From Gordonia spumicola (lineage in GTDB: Bacteria; Actinomycetota; Actinomycetes; Mycobacteriales; Mycobacteriaceae): 64,000 bases of DNA. Of the stretch, positions 44,487-52,832 are shown piece after piece. The stretch covers positions 496,001-560,000 of the forward strand of contig NZ_BJOV01000005.1 in assembly GCF_009932475.1 (NCBI RefSeq). The letters are read 5' to 3'. The position numbers and the translations under genes are program-made. The notes beneath the pieces are model-generated. The model was not told the origin of the DNA. It saw only the letters and a program-made list of their open reading frames with translations, and did not search any database. Each line of letters begins with the position of its first letter. Within the stretch, counting starts at the first letter, position 1.

Positions 44487-46142
44487 TTAGGTTCCGAGAA
44501 GTGCGCCGACCGCGATGGCCGTCGCCAACCCGGCGAGAAGGACGGGAATGCCGAAGCGCACGAAGTCCTTCGTGGAGTAGCCGATCGGCCCGAGCATCAT
44601 CAGGTTCGTCTGATGGCTGTACGGGTTGAGGAAGGTGAACGAGATGCAGGTTCCGACGAGGGCGAGCAGGACTACCGGATTCATTCCGACGTCGGCGGCG
44701 ATCGCGACCGCGACCGGAGTCAGGATCGAGGCGGCTGCCGCATTGGAGATGACGTTGGTGAGGATCGCGGTGACGACGGCGAAGACGACGACCACCAGCA
44801 GCGGACTGCCGTCGACCAGGTAGCGGATCCCGTCCGCGAGGGTGTCGGCGAGCCCGCTGGAGAGCACGATGGCGCCGAGACCGACCGAACCGGCGAGCGT
44901 GAACAGCACCGGCCAGTCCAGGGCACGCCCGGCGGATCGGGGAGTGAGGACTCCGGTCACCACCATCAGCAGTGCGCCCGCCACCGAGGTGTACTCGATG
45001 GGTGCGAGCCCGGCGGACGCGGTGCCGACGACGGCGGCCAGGATGAGCAGGGCTTTCCACGTGTTCCGTGGCTGCGGCGCGCGACTCGCGGCGGCCTGCC
45101 ACACTGCCACGTAGTCGCTGTCGGCGACCGTGTCTGCGGTCGGCGCGGACAGATAGCAGGTCGCGCCGGGGACCAGCGGGGTGCGCCGCAGGGACACGTC
45201 CGAGCGGGCGGCGATCACGGTGATGTTCTCGTCGGACAGATCGTTGATGGTGCCGGTCTCGCCGGTCTTCACCGACACCGTGTACAGGCGCTCGGGCTGC
45301 AGGCCGAAGTGCGGGCTCGACCAGAGCGCCGGGATGCCCGCCTCGGTGGCCCGGTAGACGAGGGTGTCGGCGGAGTGCAGTTCGGTGTCGGCGGGCAGGT
45401 ACTGGCCGTCGCGCAGGATCGAGTCGAGCTGGTAGTCGCGGGCGACGGCCATGCCGACAGCCTCGGCGGACCGCCCACGGGCGACGGCGGTCTCGCCGAT
45501 GGGGATCTCGACGCGCCAGTCGAGCGACGTCGGTTCGGGTGCGCGTTTCCCGGCGAGCAGGCGGGGCGCGGCGACGGCGATGACGAGGACGCCGACGACG
45601 GCCACCGGCAGGGCGACGACGCCGAACGAGATCATGCCCATGTCGACGCCGGCGTCGCCCGCGATGCCGGCGATCAGCAGGTTCGAGCTGGTGCCGATCA
45701 GGGTGATCGACCCGGTGAGCGTTGTCAGGTGGGCGATCGGCAGCATGAGTTCGCGCGCCGGGACGTCGCGGGTCTGTTCGAGCTGGCGGCTCGCCGGTAT
45801 GAGCATCGCGACGATCGGCGTCGTGTTCATCAGGCCGGACGCGACACCGACAGGGACTGCCAGGCGGGCGAAGGCCTGCCCCGCCGAGTCGACGGTGGAC
45901 AACAGTTTGCCGGTCACGCGGGACACGATGCCGGTTTTGACGACGCCTTTGGCGATCACGAGCATCGCGCCGACGGTGATCACGCCGCCGTTGCTGAGGC
46001 CGGCGAACAGTTCGTCGCGGGTGGCGATGCCCGTCAATCCGGCGATGACGATGGCCCCGCCCAGGGCGATGACAGGTTTGACCCAGCCCGCCGTCATCAC
46101 GACGAGGGTGGCGATCACCAGGACCGCGGCCGCCCATTGCAT
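44487..46142 (-). CDS. SLC13-type permease with central RCK_C/TrkA-C-like domain
   Basis: A 551-residue anion permease of the ArsB/CitT (divalent anion:Na+ symporter) superfamily. Two membrane halves of five to six helices flank a soluble part: RGRSAEAVGMAVARDYQLDSILRDGQYLPADTELHSADTLVYRA (about 225-270) is a TrkA-C/RCK_C-like element. The re-entrant loops read GLMNTTPIVAMLIP and TNVISNAAAASILTPVA; the SFLNPYSHQTNLMMLGPIGYS segment is typical of sulfate/dicarboxylate members. Substrate not known (sulfate, dicarboxylate or other anions). ATG start with MQWAAAVL. Confidence 0.87.
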   Translation of the reverse strand: MQWAAAVLVIATLVVMTAGWVKPVIALGGAIVIAGLTGIATRDELFAGLSNGGVITVGAMLVIAKGVVKTGIVSRVTGKLLSTVDSAGQAFARLAVPVGVASGLMNTTPIVAMLIPASRQLEQTRDVPARELMLPIAHLTTLTGSITLIGTSSNLLIAGIAGDAGVDMGMISFGVVALPVAVVGVLVIAVAAPRLLAGKRAPEPTSLDWRVEIPIGETAVARGRSAEAVGMAVARDYQLDSILRDGQYLPADTELHSADTLVYRATEAGIPALWSSPHFGLQPERLYTVSVKTGETGTINDLSDENITVIAARSDVSLRRTPLVPGATCYLSAPTADTVADSDYVAVWQAAASRAPQPRNTWKALLILAAVVGTASAGLAPIEYTSVAGALLMVVTGVLTPRSAGRALDWPVLFTLAGSVGLGAIVLSSGLADTLADGIRYLVDGSPLLVVVVFAVVTAILTNVISNAAAASILTPVAVAIAADVGMNPVVLLALVGTCISFTFLNPYSHQTNLMMLGPIGYSTKDFVRFGIPVLLAGLATAIAVGALLGT

Positions 46143-46207
46143 TGCACAAACATACGCCCGGACCGCGGTGCGCGCGGTCCGGGCGTACCGGGCACGAAGG
46201 TCGTCGA

Positions 46208-47608
46208 TCAGATCAGCTTGTATACGGTCTGGCCGTCGATCGTCGACGCGGTGAAGTTCGCGGCCACCCACTCGGCGATCTCGGAGTTCCCGCCGCGGTC
46301 GCCGCCCTGGCCGCCGATGTAGTAACCGATCTTCCCCTCCTGCACGTACGTCTTGAACTGGTCGAGGGTGGGGGCGGGGTCACCGCTCCATCCGCCGATC
46401 GCCATGACTGCCTTGCCGGAGGCGATCTCGATGCCCGCCGCCGACTGCGAGCCGTTGGTGGCGGCCGCCCAGGTGGTTGTCGTCGAGCGCAGCAGCGCGG
46501 CGAGTTCGGAGTCGGCCGAGACGCTGCTGCCCGGACTGCCGGACCTGCTGCGGTCCTGGCCGTCGCCCTGGTCGGCCGGCGCGGTGGGACGACCGCGGCC
46601 CGGTGCTCCGTTCGGGCCGCCTCGCATGCCGCCGGGGCCACCCATGCCGCCGGTCTCCATGGAGGTCGAGACCGCGGTCGGGATGGAACCGCTGTGCGGT
46701 GTGGTGGCGGTGGCGATCGCGAACGACGCGGTGCCCGCGAAGCCTGCGATCGAGCCGGCGATGACGGCGGCTCCGGCCGCCTGGCGCCAGCCGAGCGCGC
46801 CGCCGACAAGCACCGTGAGGGCCGCGATCAGCGCGACCGCGCCGAGCGCCCAGCGGCACCACGTCGGCCCGAAGTCGTTGCGGTTCAACAGGACGATCGA
46901 CCACGCCGCGGCGAGAGCGATCATCGCCGCGATGGTGAGGCGGCCGTCCCATCGGTCGCGGCGGCGCCACGCGACGATCGCAGCGATCGCGATGACCGCG
47001 CCGATCGCGGGTGCGAGGGCGACTGTGTAGTACGGGTGGATGGTGCCGCTCATGTAGCTGAAGACTGCCGCGGTGACGAGCAGCCAGCCGCCCCACGCAA
47101 TCGCGGCGGCACCCTCCATCCGGGTCAAGCCCGGCCCGTCGAACCGGCTGCGCACAGCGACATACGCGAGGAAGACCAGCGCGAGAACGGCGACCGGCAG
47201 CAGCCAGGAGATCTCATTGCCCATCTCGGAGCCGAAGAGCCGGCTCAGGCCGGTCTCGCCGCCGAACGATCCACCGGCTGTGCCTGCTCCACCCGGTCCA
47301 CCGCCGTTCCCGGCGTCGCCGCTGATGCGGCCGATGCCGTTGTAGCCGAGGACCAGGTCCATGAACGTGTTGTCGGTCGATCCGCCGATGTACGGCCGCG
47401 CCGATGCGGGGACGATCATCGTCACCACGACAAACCACCCGGCCGACACGATCAGCGCGAGGGTCGCGACGGCGAGCTGACCGATCCGCTTGCGCCAGGA
47501 CGTGTTCGCCAGCAGCAGGTAGGCGAGCCCGAACGCGGGCAGGACGATCAGGCCCTGCAGCATCTTCGTCAGGAACGCGAAGCCGAGGGCGACGCCGACC
47601 CCGGGCGT
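46208..47608 (-). pseudogene. Family 39 (ArnT/PMT-like) glycosyltransferase, 5' half deleted
   Basis: The remaining part, about 465 codons, corresponds to the C-terminal two thirds of an actinobacterial membrane glycosyltransferase. It begins with VGVALGFAFLTKMLQGLIVLPAFGLAYLL, which in complete proteins is preceded by about 190 residues with the first membrane helices and the catalytic acidic loop. Then come eight or so hydrophobic segments, a Gly/Pro-rich linker (GGMGGPGGMRGGP) and the conserved periplasmic tail ending QTVYKLI. The homology stops abruptly at about 47600, exactly where the opposite-strand ArsR gene also starts mid-domain. The enzyme cannot be functional in this form. Confidence 0.75.
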
Positions 47609-48352
47609 CGTCGGCTTCTCGACATGCTTCACGAACGGTCGGGACTGACCCTCGGGGAGTTGTGCGACGGACTCGACATGCGACGGCAATCGGTGAGTCA
47701 GCACCTCGCGCTGCTCGACGACGCGGGTCTTGTCACGTCGATCCGCGACGGTCGCCGCAAGTTGCACTACCTCAACGCGGTGCCCATCCACGAGATCCAG
47801 CAGCGCTGGATCTGGAAGTTCGAAGAACCGACGCTGGCGGTACTCGCCTCCGTCAAACGACACGCAGAGGAGAGCTTCATGACCACGCAGCAGACGGGCG
47901 TCGTACCCGACTACGTGTACACGACGTACATCCGCGCGACGCCGGATCAGGTGTGGGAGGCCCTGACCGACCCGGAGATCACGGCTCGGTACTGGGGTCA
48001 CGCGCAGACGTCGGACTGGCGGGTGGGGAGTCGCGTCGACCATGTCCGGACCGACGGGTCGGGCGTCGTCGATGTGTCCGGCCGGGTGATCGAGACCGAT
48101 CGTCCCCGTCGGCTCGTCTTCGGTTTCGGTGATCCCATCGCCGCGGCGGATCCGGACGCCGAGATCAGCGTCGTCGCGTTCGACATCGAGCAGGGCAGCG
48201 ACATCGTCAAACTGACGGTCACGCACACAAACCTGCAGAGCCCGGACGATCTACGGGACATCAGTCAGGGCTGGCCTGCCGTTCTCGCGAACCTCAAGAC
48301 ACTGCTCGAGACGGGTGACGTGTTGCCGCAGGAGCCCTGGACCCTCGGGTGA
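47597..48352 (+). pseudogene. ArsR-SRPBCC fusion regulator with truncated N-terminus
   Basis: The frame matches ArsR family proteins fused to an SRPBCC (AHSA1/START) domain. Similarity starts at DPGRRRLLDMLHERSG, which normally follows about 10-15 residues later than the true start (usual ...LADPTRRRLLD). The winged helix continues LTLGELCDGLDMRRQSVSQHLALLDDAGLV and the AHSA1 domain reads YVYTTYIRATPDQVWEALTDPEITARYWG to the end. An ATG at 47624 without Shine-Dalgarno, or the ATG at 47879 with AGGAG, could still allow expression of the truncated regulator or of the SRPBCC domain alone. The natural promoter has been removed. Confidence 0.68.
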
Positions 48353-48507
48353 CGACGTTCACGGAACGGTGACCGCCGCGATGAGCGGGAGTTCGGCTCG
48401 GGCAGGTTCGTACTCGCCGAGCAGACCGAACACCCAGGGGACCGTCGACACCGCGATGAGAAGGCCGCCGGTACGTCCGATTTCACCGGACCGCGGCCGG
48501 AAACGAA

Positions 48508-48538
48508 AGACGCCCGACCGGAATCCGGTCGGGCGTCT
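48508..48538 (-). terminator. Terminator of tRNA-His
   Basis: AGACGCCCGACCGGA and its reverse complement TCCGGTCGGGCGTCT form a near-perfect hairpin (48508-48522 with 48524-48538). On the minus strand it is followed by TTTCGTTTCC, the T-rich tract expected of an intrinsic terminator, seven bases downstream of the tRNA. Confidence 0.85.
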
Positions 48539-48544
48539 GTTCGG

Positions 48545-48618
48545 GGTGGCTGACGGGACTCGAACCCGCGACAGCCAGGATCACAACCTGGTGCTCTACC
48601 AACTGAACTACAGCCACC
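48545..48618 (-). tRNA. tRNA-His (GTG anticodon)
   Basis: Read on the minus strand the sequence folds as a tRNA: acceptor stem GTGGCTG/CAGCCAC with the extra 5' G opposite C73 that marks tRNA-His, D-arm GTTCAGTTGGTAGAGC, anticodon stem CCAGG/CCTGG around TTGTGAT (anticodon GTG), and T-arm CGGGTTCGAGTCCCG. CCA is not encoded. The oligoribonuclease gene lies about 100 bases upstream on the same strand. Confidence 0.97.
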
Positions 48619-48719
48619 ATCGGCACGGACTTCCAGTGTTCGCACACTGTTTCCCGAGCCAGGGTCATACTCTAGCGGGTTTTAGCCGATCTTCGCCAAT
48701 CGGTTTCTGACCTGCGGGT

Positions 48720-49319
48720 TCAGGCGGGTCCGAGGTCGTCGACGATCTTGGCGAGTGCCTTGGCATCGGGGCCGGGCGCGGGGACGAAGGCCGCCGCGCG
48801 GTAGTACTTGAGCTCGAGGATCGACTCACGGATGTCGGCGAGGGCGCGGTGGGCGAGACCTTTCGGCGGCTGACCGAAGTAGATCGCCGGGAACCAGCGT
48901 CGGGTCAGTTCCTTGATGGAGCTGACGTCGACCATGCGGTAATGCAGGAATGCGTCCAGCGACGGCATGTCCCGCGTGATGAAGCCGCGGTCGGTGGCGA
49001 TCGAGTTGCCCGCGAGCGGCACGGTGCCGGTGGCGCTGACATGCTGGCGCAGATAGGCCAGGACCATCTCCTCGGCCTCGGCGAGAGTCACCGTCGACGC
49101 CCGGACCTCGTCGGTCAGGCCCGACTTCGCGTGCATCTCGGTGACGACGTCCGGCATGTTGGCGAGTGCGTCGTCGTCGGCGTGGATCACCACGTCGACA
49201 CCCTCGCCGAGGATGTTCAAGTCGCTGTCGGTGACCAGGGCCGCGATCTCGATCAGTTTGTCGGAGCCCAGGTCGAGGCCGGTCATCTCACAGTCGATCC
49301 ATACGAGTTTGTCCTGCAC
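48720..49319 (-). CDS. orn: Oligoribonuclease
   Basis: A 199-residue DEDDh 3'-5' exoribonuclease that degrades 2-5-nucleotide RNAs and pGpG. DEDD motifs are visible: [10 protein letters not shown] (Asp9, Glu11), [16 protein letters not shown], and [14 protein letters not shown] with the His and last Asp. Starts with GTG, followed downstream by tRNA-His as in mycobacteria. The cmrA-like gene lies 24 bases upstream. Confidence 0.96.
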   Translation of the reverse strand: MQDKLVWIDCEMTGLDLGSDKLIEIAALVTDSDLNILGEGVDVVIHADDDALANMPDVVTEMHAKSGLTDEVRASTVTLAEAEEMVLAYLRQHVSATGTVPLAGNSIATDRGFITRDMPSLDAFLHYRMVDVSSIKELTRRWFPAIYFGQPPKGLAHRALADIRESILELKYYRAAAFVPAPGPDAKALAKIVDDLGPA

Positions 49320-49343
49320 GGAGTCGACTGTAGTCGTTTGACG

Positions 49344-50150
49344 CTACTCGCCCTCGCCGAGCTTGCCGTAGAACCCGCCGACGATAGGTGCGACGATCGC
49401 GCGCGGGGAGTAGCCGCCCGCGACCGACATCGCCTTCGACAGCGTGCCGGGAACCACGCGCATCTTGTTGCGCGCCAACGCGTCCAGGCTCATCTCGGCC
49501 ACCTTCTCCGACGAGTGCCACAGGAAGTCGGGGACCATCTTGTCGACGATCGACTGATCCTCGGGGGCGGGGGTCTCGGTGCGGACCGGGCCGGGGGCCA
49601 GCAGTGTCACGTGGACGCCCGTGCCCTTCAACTCGCCGCGCAGCGACTCGCTGAACGTGTTGACGAACGCCTTCGTCGCCGCGTATGTCGCGTTGTTCGG
49701 GATCGGCATGTTGCCTGCCGCCGAGCCGACCATCAGGATGCCGCCCGAGTCGCGCGCGATCATCTGGGGGAGCACGGCCAACGTCAGATCGTGGACGGCG
49801 ACCGCGTTCAAGCGGACCTGCGCGCGTTCGTATGCGGTGTCCAGCTCGGCGATCGGACCGAAGGTCGCGATGCCGGCGTTGTTGCACAGGACTGAGATCT
49901 CCCGGCCCGACAGTTCGTCGCACAGGGCCGCGACGGCGTCGAAGTCGGACAGGTCGACGGCCCTGACTTCGGCCTCCACGTCGAATCGGCTGCGGAGCTC
50001 GACGGCCAGCTCCTCCAGGATCTCGCCGCGTCGAGCCACGAGGATCAGCGAATGGCCGCGTTTTGCCAGCGCGCGCGCCAACTCCATCCCGATGCCGGAC
50101 GACGCTCCGGTGACGACGGCGCGGGCTGCTGCTCTGGGCGGTACTGGCAT
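49344..50150 (-). CDS. cmrA: Short-chain dehydrogenase, CmrA-like mycolate reductase
   Basis: A 268-residue SDR oxidoreductase. NAD(P)-binding is seen in VVTGASSGIGMELARALAKRG (12-32), the NNAG motif in VLCNNAGIATFG, the catalytic Ser in MVGSAAG and the YxxxK pair in YAATKAF. The arrangement cmrA-orn-tRNA-His corresponds to the Rv2509-Rv2511-hisT region of M. tuberculosis, where Rv2509 (CmrA) reduces the 3-oxo group of the newly condensed mycolic acid. This strongly suggests the same role here and hence a mycolate cell wall. The C-terminal part (KVAEMSLDALARNKMRVVPG) is typical of this subgroup. Gene symbol assigned by similarity and context. Confidence 0.8.
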   Translation of the reverse strand: MPVPPRAAARAVVTGASSGIGMELARALAKRGHSLILVARRGEILEELAVELRSRFDVEAEVRAVDLSDFDAVAALCDELSGREISVLCNNAGIATFGPIAELDTAYERAQVRLNAVAVHDLTLAVLPQMIARDSGGILMVGSAAGNMPIPNNATYAATKAFVNTFSESLRGELKGTGVHVTLLAPGPVRTETPAPEDQSIVDKMVPDFLWHSSEKVAEMSLDALARNKMRVVPGTLSKAMSVAGGYSPRAIVAPIVGGFYGKLGEGE

Positions 50151-50279
50151 GGAGCGATCCTATCCGTCGACCCGCGCCGCCACGTCGTCGCGCGCTCGCG
50201 CAGTGCGAGGTGTCACTCGATCGGCCGGAACCGGCGGAACACCCGCGTGCCACCGGCGTCATGGGCGGATGATTCGCAT

Positions 50280-52832
50280 ATGCAGGGCGAGCACGAGTTT
50301 CGTGCCGAACAGGCCGTACGTCGCGCAGGGTTCGATCGCGACGTGTCATCGGGCTGCGCGGTCACGGGTCCGCCCGGTTCGGGGACGACGACGGTCCTCA
50401 CATCGCTGGCGGGCCGCGTGGAGGGCCCGACCGTGTGGGTGAGCGGAGTCCGTCGAAGCGCCGAACTCGTGTTCGCGCATCTGCCTGCAGTGCTCGCGGC
50501 GGGCGAGACGAGCCTCGCCGGAACGCGGTGGGCGGTGGCCCGGCAACTCAGCGAGGACCGCGCGGGGGCGCTGGTCGTCGACGACGCTCATCTCCTCGAC
50601 GACGATGCGGGCGCGATCGTCCATTCCCTCGCCGTCCACGACGGCGTCCCGACATTCGTGGCGTGCAGCGTGGAGCCGGGCGCACGGGTGCCCGACGCGA
50701 TCCGGGCGTTGTGGAAGGACGGCCACCTGCCGCGCTACGAACTGGCATTGCTCGGCGTGGACGAGGTCCGAGCGTATGTCGAGCACGTCGTCGGTGCGCC
50801 GGTCACGTCGCGAGACGTCGATTCGCTCATGCGCTGGTCGCAGGGACGCCCCAGCCTTCTCGTGGAGTTGGTCGCGTCGTCGGTGGCCGACGACCTGTGG
50901 GCGGTGATCAACGCGACCGCGGTACTCACGGCGCGACCGGCGCCTCCGACGACGCTCGTCGAAGAACTGAAGTCCACTGCGGACGTCTTGCCCGAGGACG
51001 TCTACGCGATCGTGGAGGTCTTCGCCGTCGCCGCTCCGGTCCTGGGTGGACGTCTCCTCGACTGGCTGCCGCTCGCACCGCTGATCGACGTCGCGGGCAT
51101 GGACACGCTCGTCGAGGCGGAGCGGGCCGGGGTGATCGTCGTCGACGGCGCGCGTGTGCGCCTCGCGTCGCCCTTCCTCGCCGACGCCATAGCGGGCCAC
51201 ACCCCGACGCTGCGTCGGGCGGCGATAGCGAATCGGCTCAGCACCGCGGTCACGACGTCGGCGCTGCACGGCTCCGAGATCGGGTCGAACGATCTCGTCC
51301 AGACCATTGCGGGCCTGCTGACCACGGACGCGTCTCACGGTCGGACCCTGTCGCGGACGCAGACCACGGCGCGCAGTGCGCTCCGACTCGGTGATCCGAC
51401 GATGGTCCGCTCGCTCATCAGCTCGTTCTACGGGTCGGACGCCACCGCCGACATCGTCGATCCCGAACTCGCGGTGCTGTACGGGTGGGCGTCCACCGAC
51501 CTCAACGACACGTCGTCGATCCTGACGCTGTTGGCACGGTGGAACAACGATCAGTCGCCCCGTTGGCGGGGATTCATCGAGTTCTTCACCGCGTACTTCA
51601 CTCGCCGGGAGACGGGCTCCGCGACGTTTCTCCGACAGCACGACCAACACCCGGACGGGCTCCGGGGAGCGGTCGCCGACTGGATCGACCGGGATCGGCT
51701 GAGCGGGGTCTGGTTCGGTTACCTCGTCGCCGAGACGGCGATTCTCGTCGGACGCTATTCCGATGCGCGCTCGATCCTCGACGCCGTGATGCCGCACAGC
51801 GGGGACAACGGGCTTCTCGTCTTCAGCCTGACGATGATCGAACTCCGTCTGGAGACGATGACCGCGGGAGCCGACGCGGCCGCAGCGAAGGCGGAGACCG
51901 CGCGGTCGGACAGCGCCTGGCGAAGTGACCACGTGTGGGCGGCCGCCGACTACACCTGCGCCGTCGCACACGTCTGCGCCGGACGGCTCGACGTCGCGCG
52001 GACGGAGATCCGCGACTGTGCGCCGTTCGTCGCGGGCCCTGCGCTCGACGGCGCTCCGACGAGGCTGATGGACAGGATCGACCGGATGACCGGAGTCGAC
52101 GGTCCGGCGAGGAATGCAGGTGTGGCGCCCTCGGTGACCGCCGATCCGTATTCGGCCCAGCTCGGCGGCGACACCGTCGTCGATCAGGCGTGGGAGACGG
52201 CCGTCGGCGGACGTGCGACGGCCGCGGTCGACGCGCTCCTCGAATTCGGCGACCTGGCCGTCGATGCGGCGCCGACGGTCGTCGTCGATCTGATCGAACT
52301 CGCCGCCCGGTTCGTGTCGATCACCGATCGGCGTCGACTCGCGCTGCTGGTCGCGCTCGCTGAGCGAGTCGAGGGACGCGTCGAGACCGCGAGGCGCATG
52401 CGGGCCGTCGTGGACTACTGTCGGGCGCTTCTCGCGGGTGAGGGCGGCGGCGTAGAGGCCGCGGCGCAGACCTATCGACGACTCGGGTTGCGGCCGGTCG
52501 CGGCGGATGCGTTCGCGCAGGCCGCAGCCTTGTTCCGGGCCGACGGAGACTCACTCGCCGCGGCTGCGGCCACGACCGCGGCGCACAGGTTGACCCGCGA
52601 CATGGGGGGTCTCGCCTCACCCGCCCAGACGTCGATCGCGCCGCCCGACCTGACCCGAAGGGAACGGGAGATCGTGCGGCTGGCCTCGCAGGCGCTGTCG
52701 AATCAGCAGATCGCCGACCGACTCCACTTGTCGGTGCGGACCGTCGAGGGCCACATTCTGCGGGCGTCGGCGAAGTTCGGCGTTCAGGACCGGCGTGCAC
52801 TGGTGGCGGCCTGGGAGGAGAGCGACCGGTGA
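50280..52832 (+). CDS. Large LuxR-type ATPase regulator with degenerate Walker A
   Basis: An 850-residue LAL/STAND-type regulator: N-terminal P-loop ATPase, long helical (TPR-like) middle and C-terminal LuxR helix-turn-helix. The P-loop reads GPPGSGTTT (30-38), where the essential Lys is Thr, while Walker B is intact (ALVVDDAH, 97-104). The HTH is LTRREREIVRLASQALSNQQIADRLHLSVRTVEGHILRASAKFGV near the end. Such proteins sense a ligand through the middle domain and regulate target promoters. The ATG at 50280 was chosen as the domain begins shortly after it; no strong SD is seen. The stop overlaps the start of the second, related regulator by 4 bases. Confidence 0.85.
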   Translation: MQGEHEFRAEQAVRRAGFDRDVSSGCAVTGPPGSGTTTVLTSLAGRVEGPTVWVSGVRRSAELVFAHLPAVLAAGETSLAGTRWAVARQLSEDRAGALVVDDAHLLDDDAGAIVHSLAVHDGVPTFVACSVEPGARVPDAIRALWKDGHLPRYELALLGVDEVRAYVEHVVGAPVTSRDVDSLMRWSQGRPSLLVELVASSVADDLWAVINATAVLTARPAPPTTLVEELKSTADVLPEDVYAIVEVFAVAAPVLGGRLLDWLPLAPLIDVAGMDTLVEAERAGVIVVDGARVRLASPFLADAIAGHTPTLRRAAIANRLSTAVTTSALHGSEIGSNDLVQTIAGLLTTDASHGRTLSRTQTTARSALRLGDPTMVRSLISSFYGSDATADIVDPELAVLYGWASTDLNDTSSILTLLARWNNDQSPRWRGFIEFFTAYFTRRETGSATFLRQHDQHPDGLRGAVADWIDRDRLSGVWFGYLVAETAILVGRYSDARSILDAVMPHSGDNGLLVFSLTMIELRLETMTAGADAAAAKAETARSDSAWRSDHVWAAADYTCAVAHVCAGRLDVARTEIRDCAPFVAGPALDGAPTRLMDRIDRMTGVDGPARNAGVAPSVTADPYSAQLGGDTVVDQAWETAVGGRATAAVDALLEFGDLAVDAAPTVVVDLIELAARFVSITDRRRLALLVALAERVEGRVETARRMRAVVDYCRALLAGEGGGVEAAAQTYRRLGLRPVAADAFAQAAALFRADGDSLAAAAATTAAHRLTRDMGGLASPAQTSIAPPDLTRREREIVRLASQALSNQQIADRLHLSVRTVEGHILRASAKFGVQDRRALVAAWEESDR

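Noticed and set aside
48545..48618. tRNA-His as an integration site for an island
   Set aside because: No integrase gene, no repeated tRNA 3' end and no foreign gene content were found next to it; the neighbourhood agrees with the ancestral orn-cmrA order.
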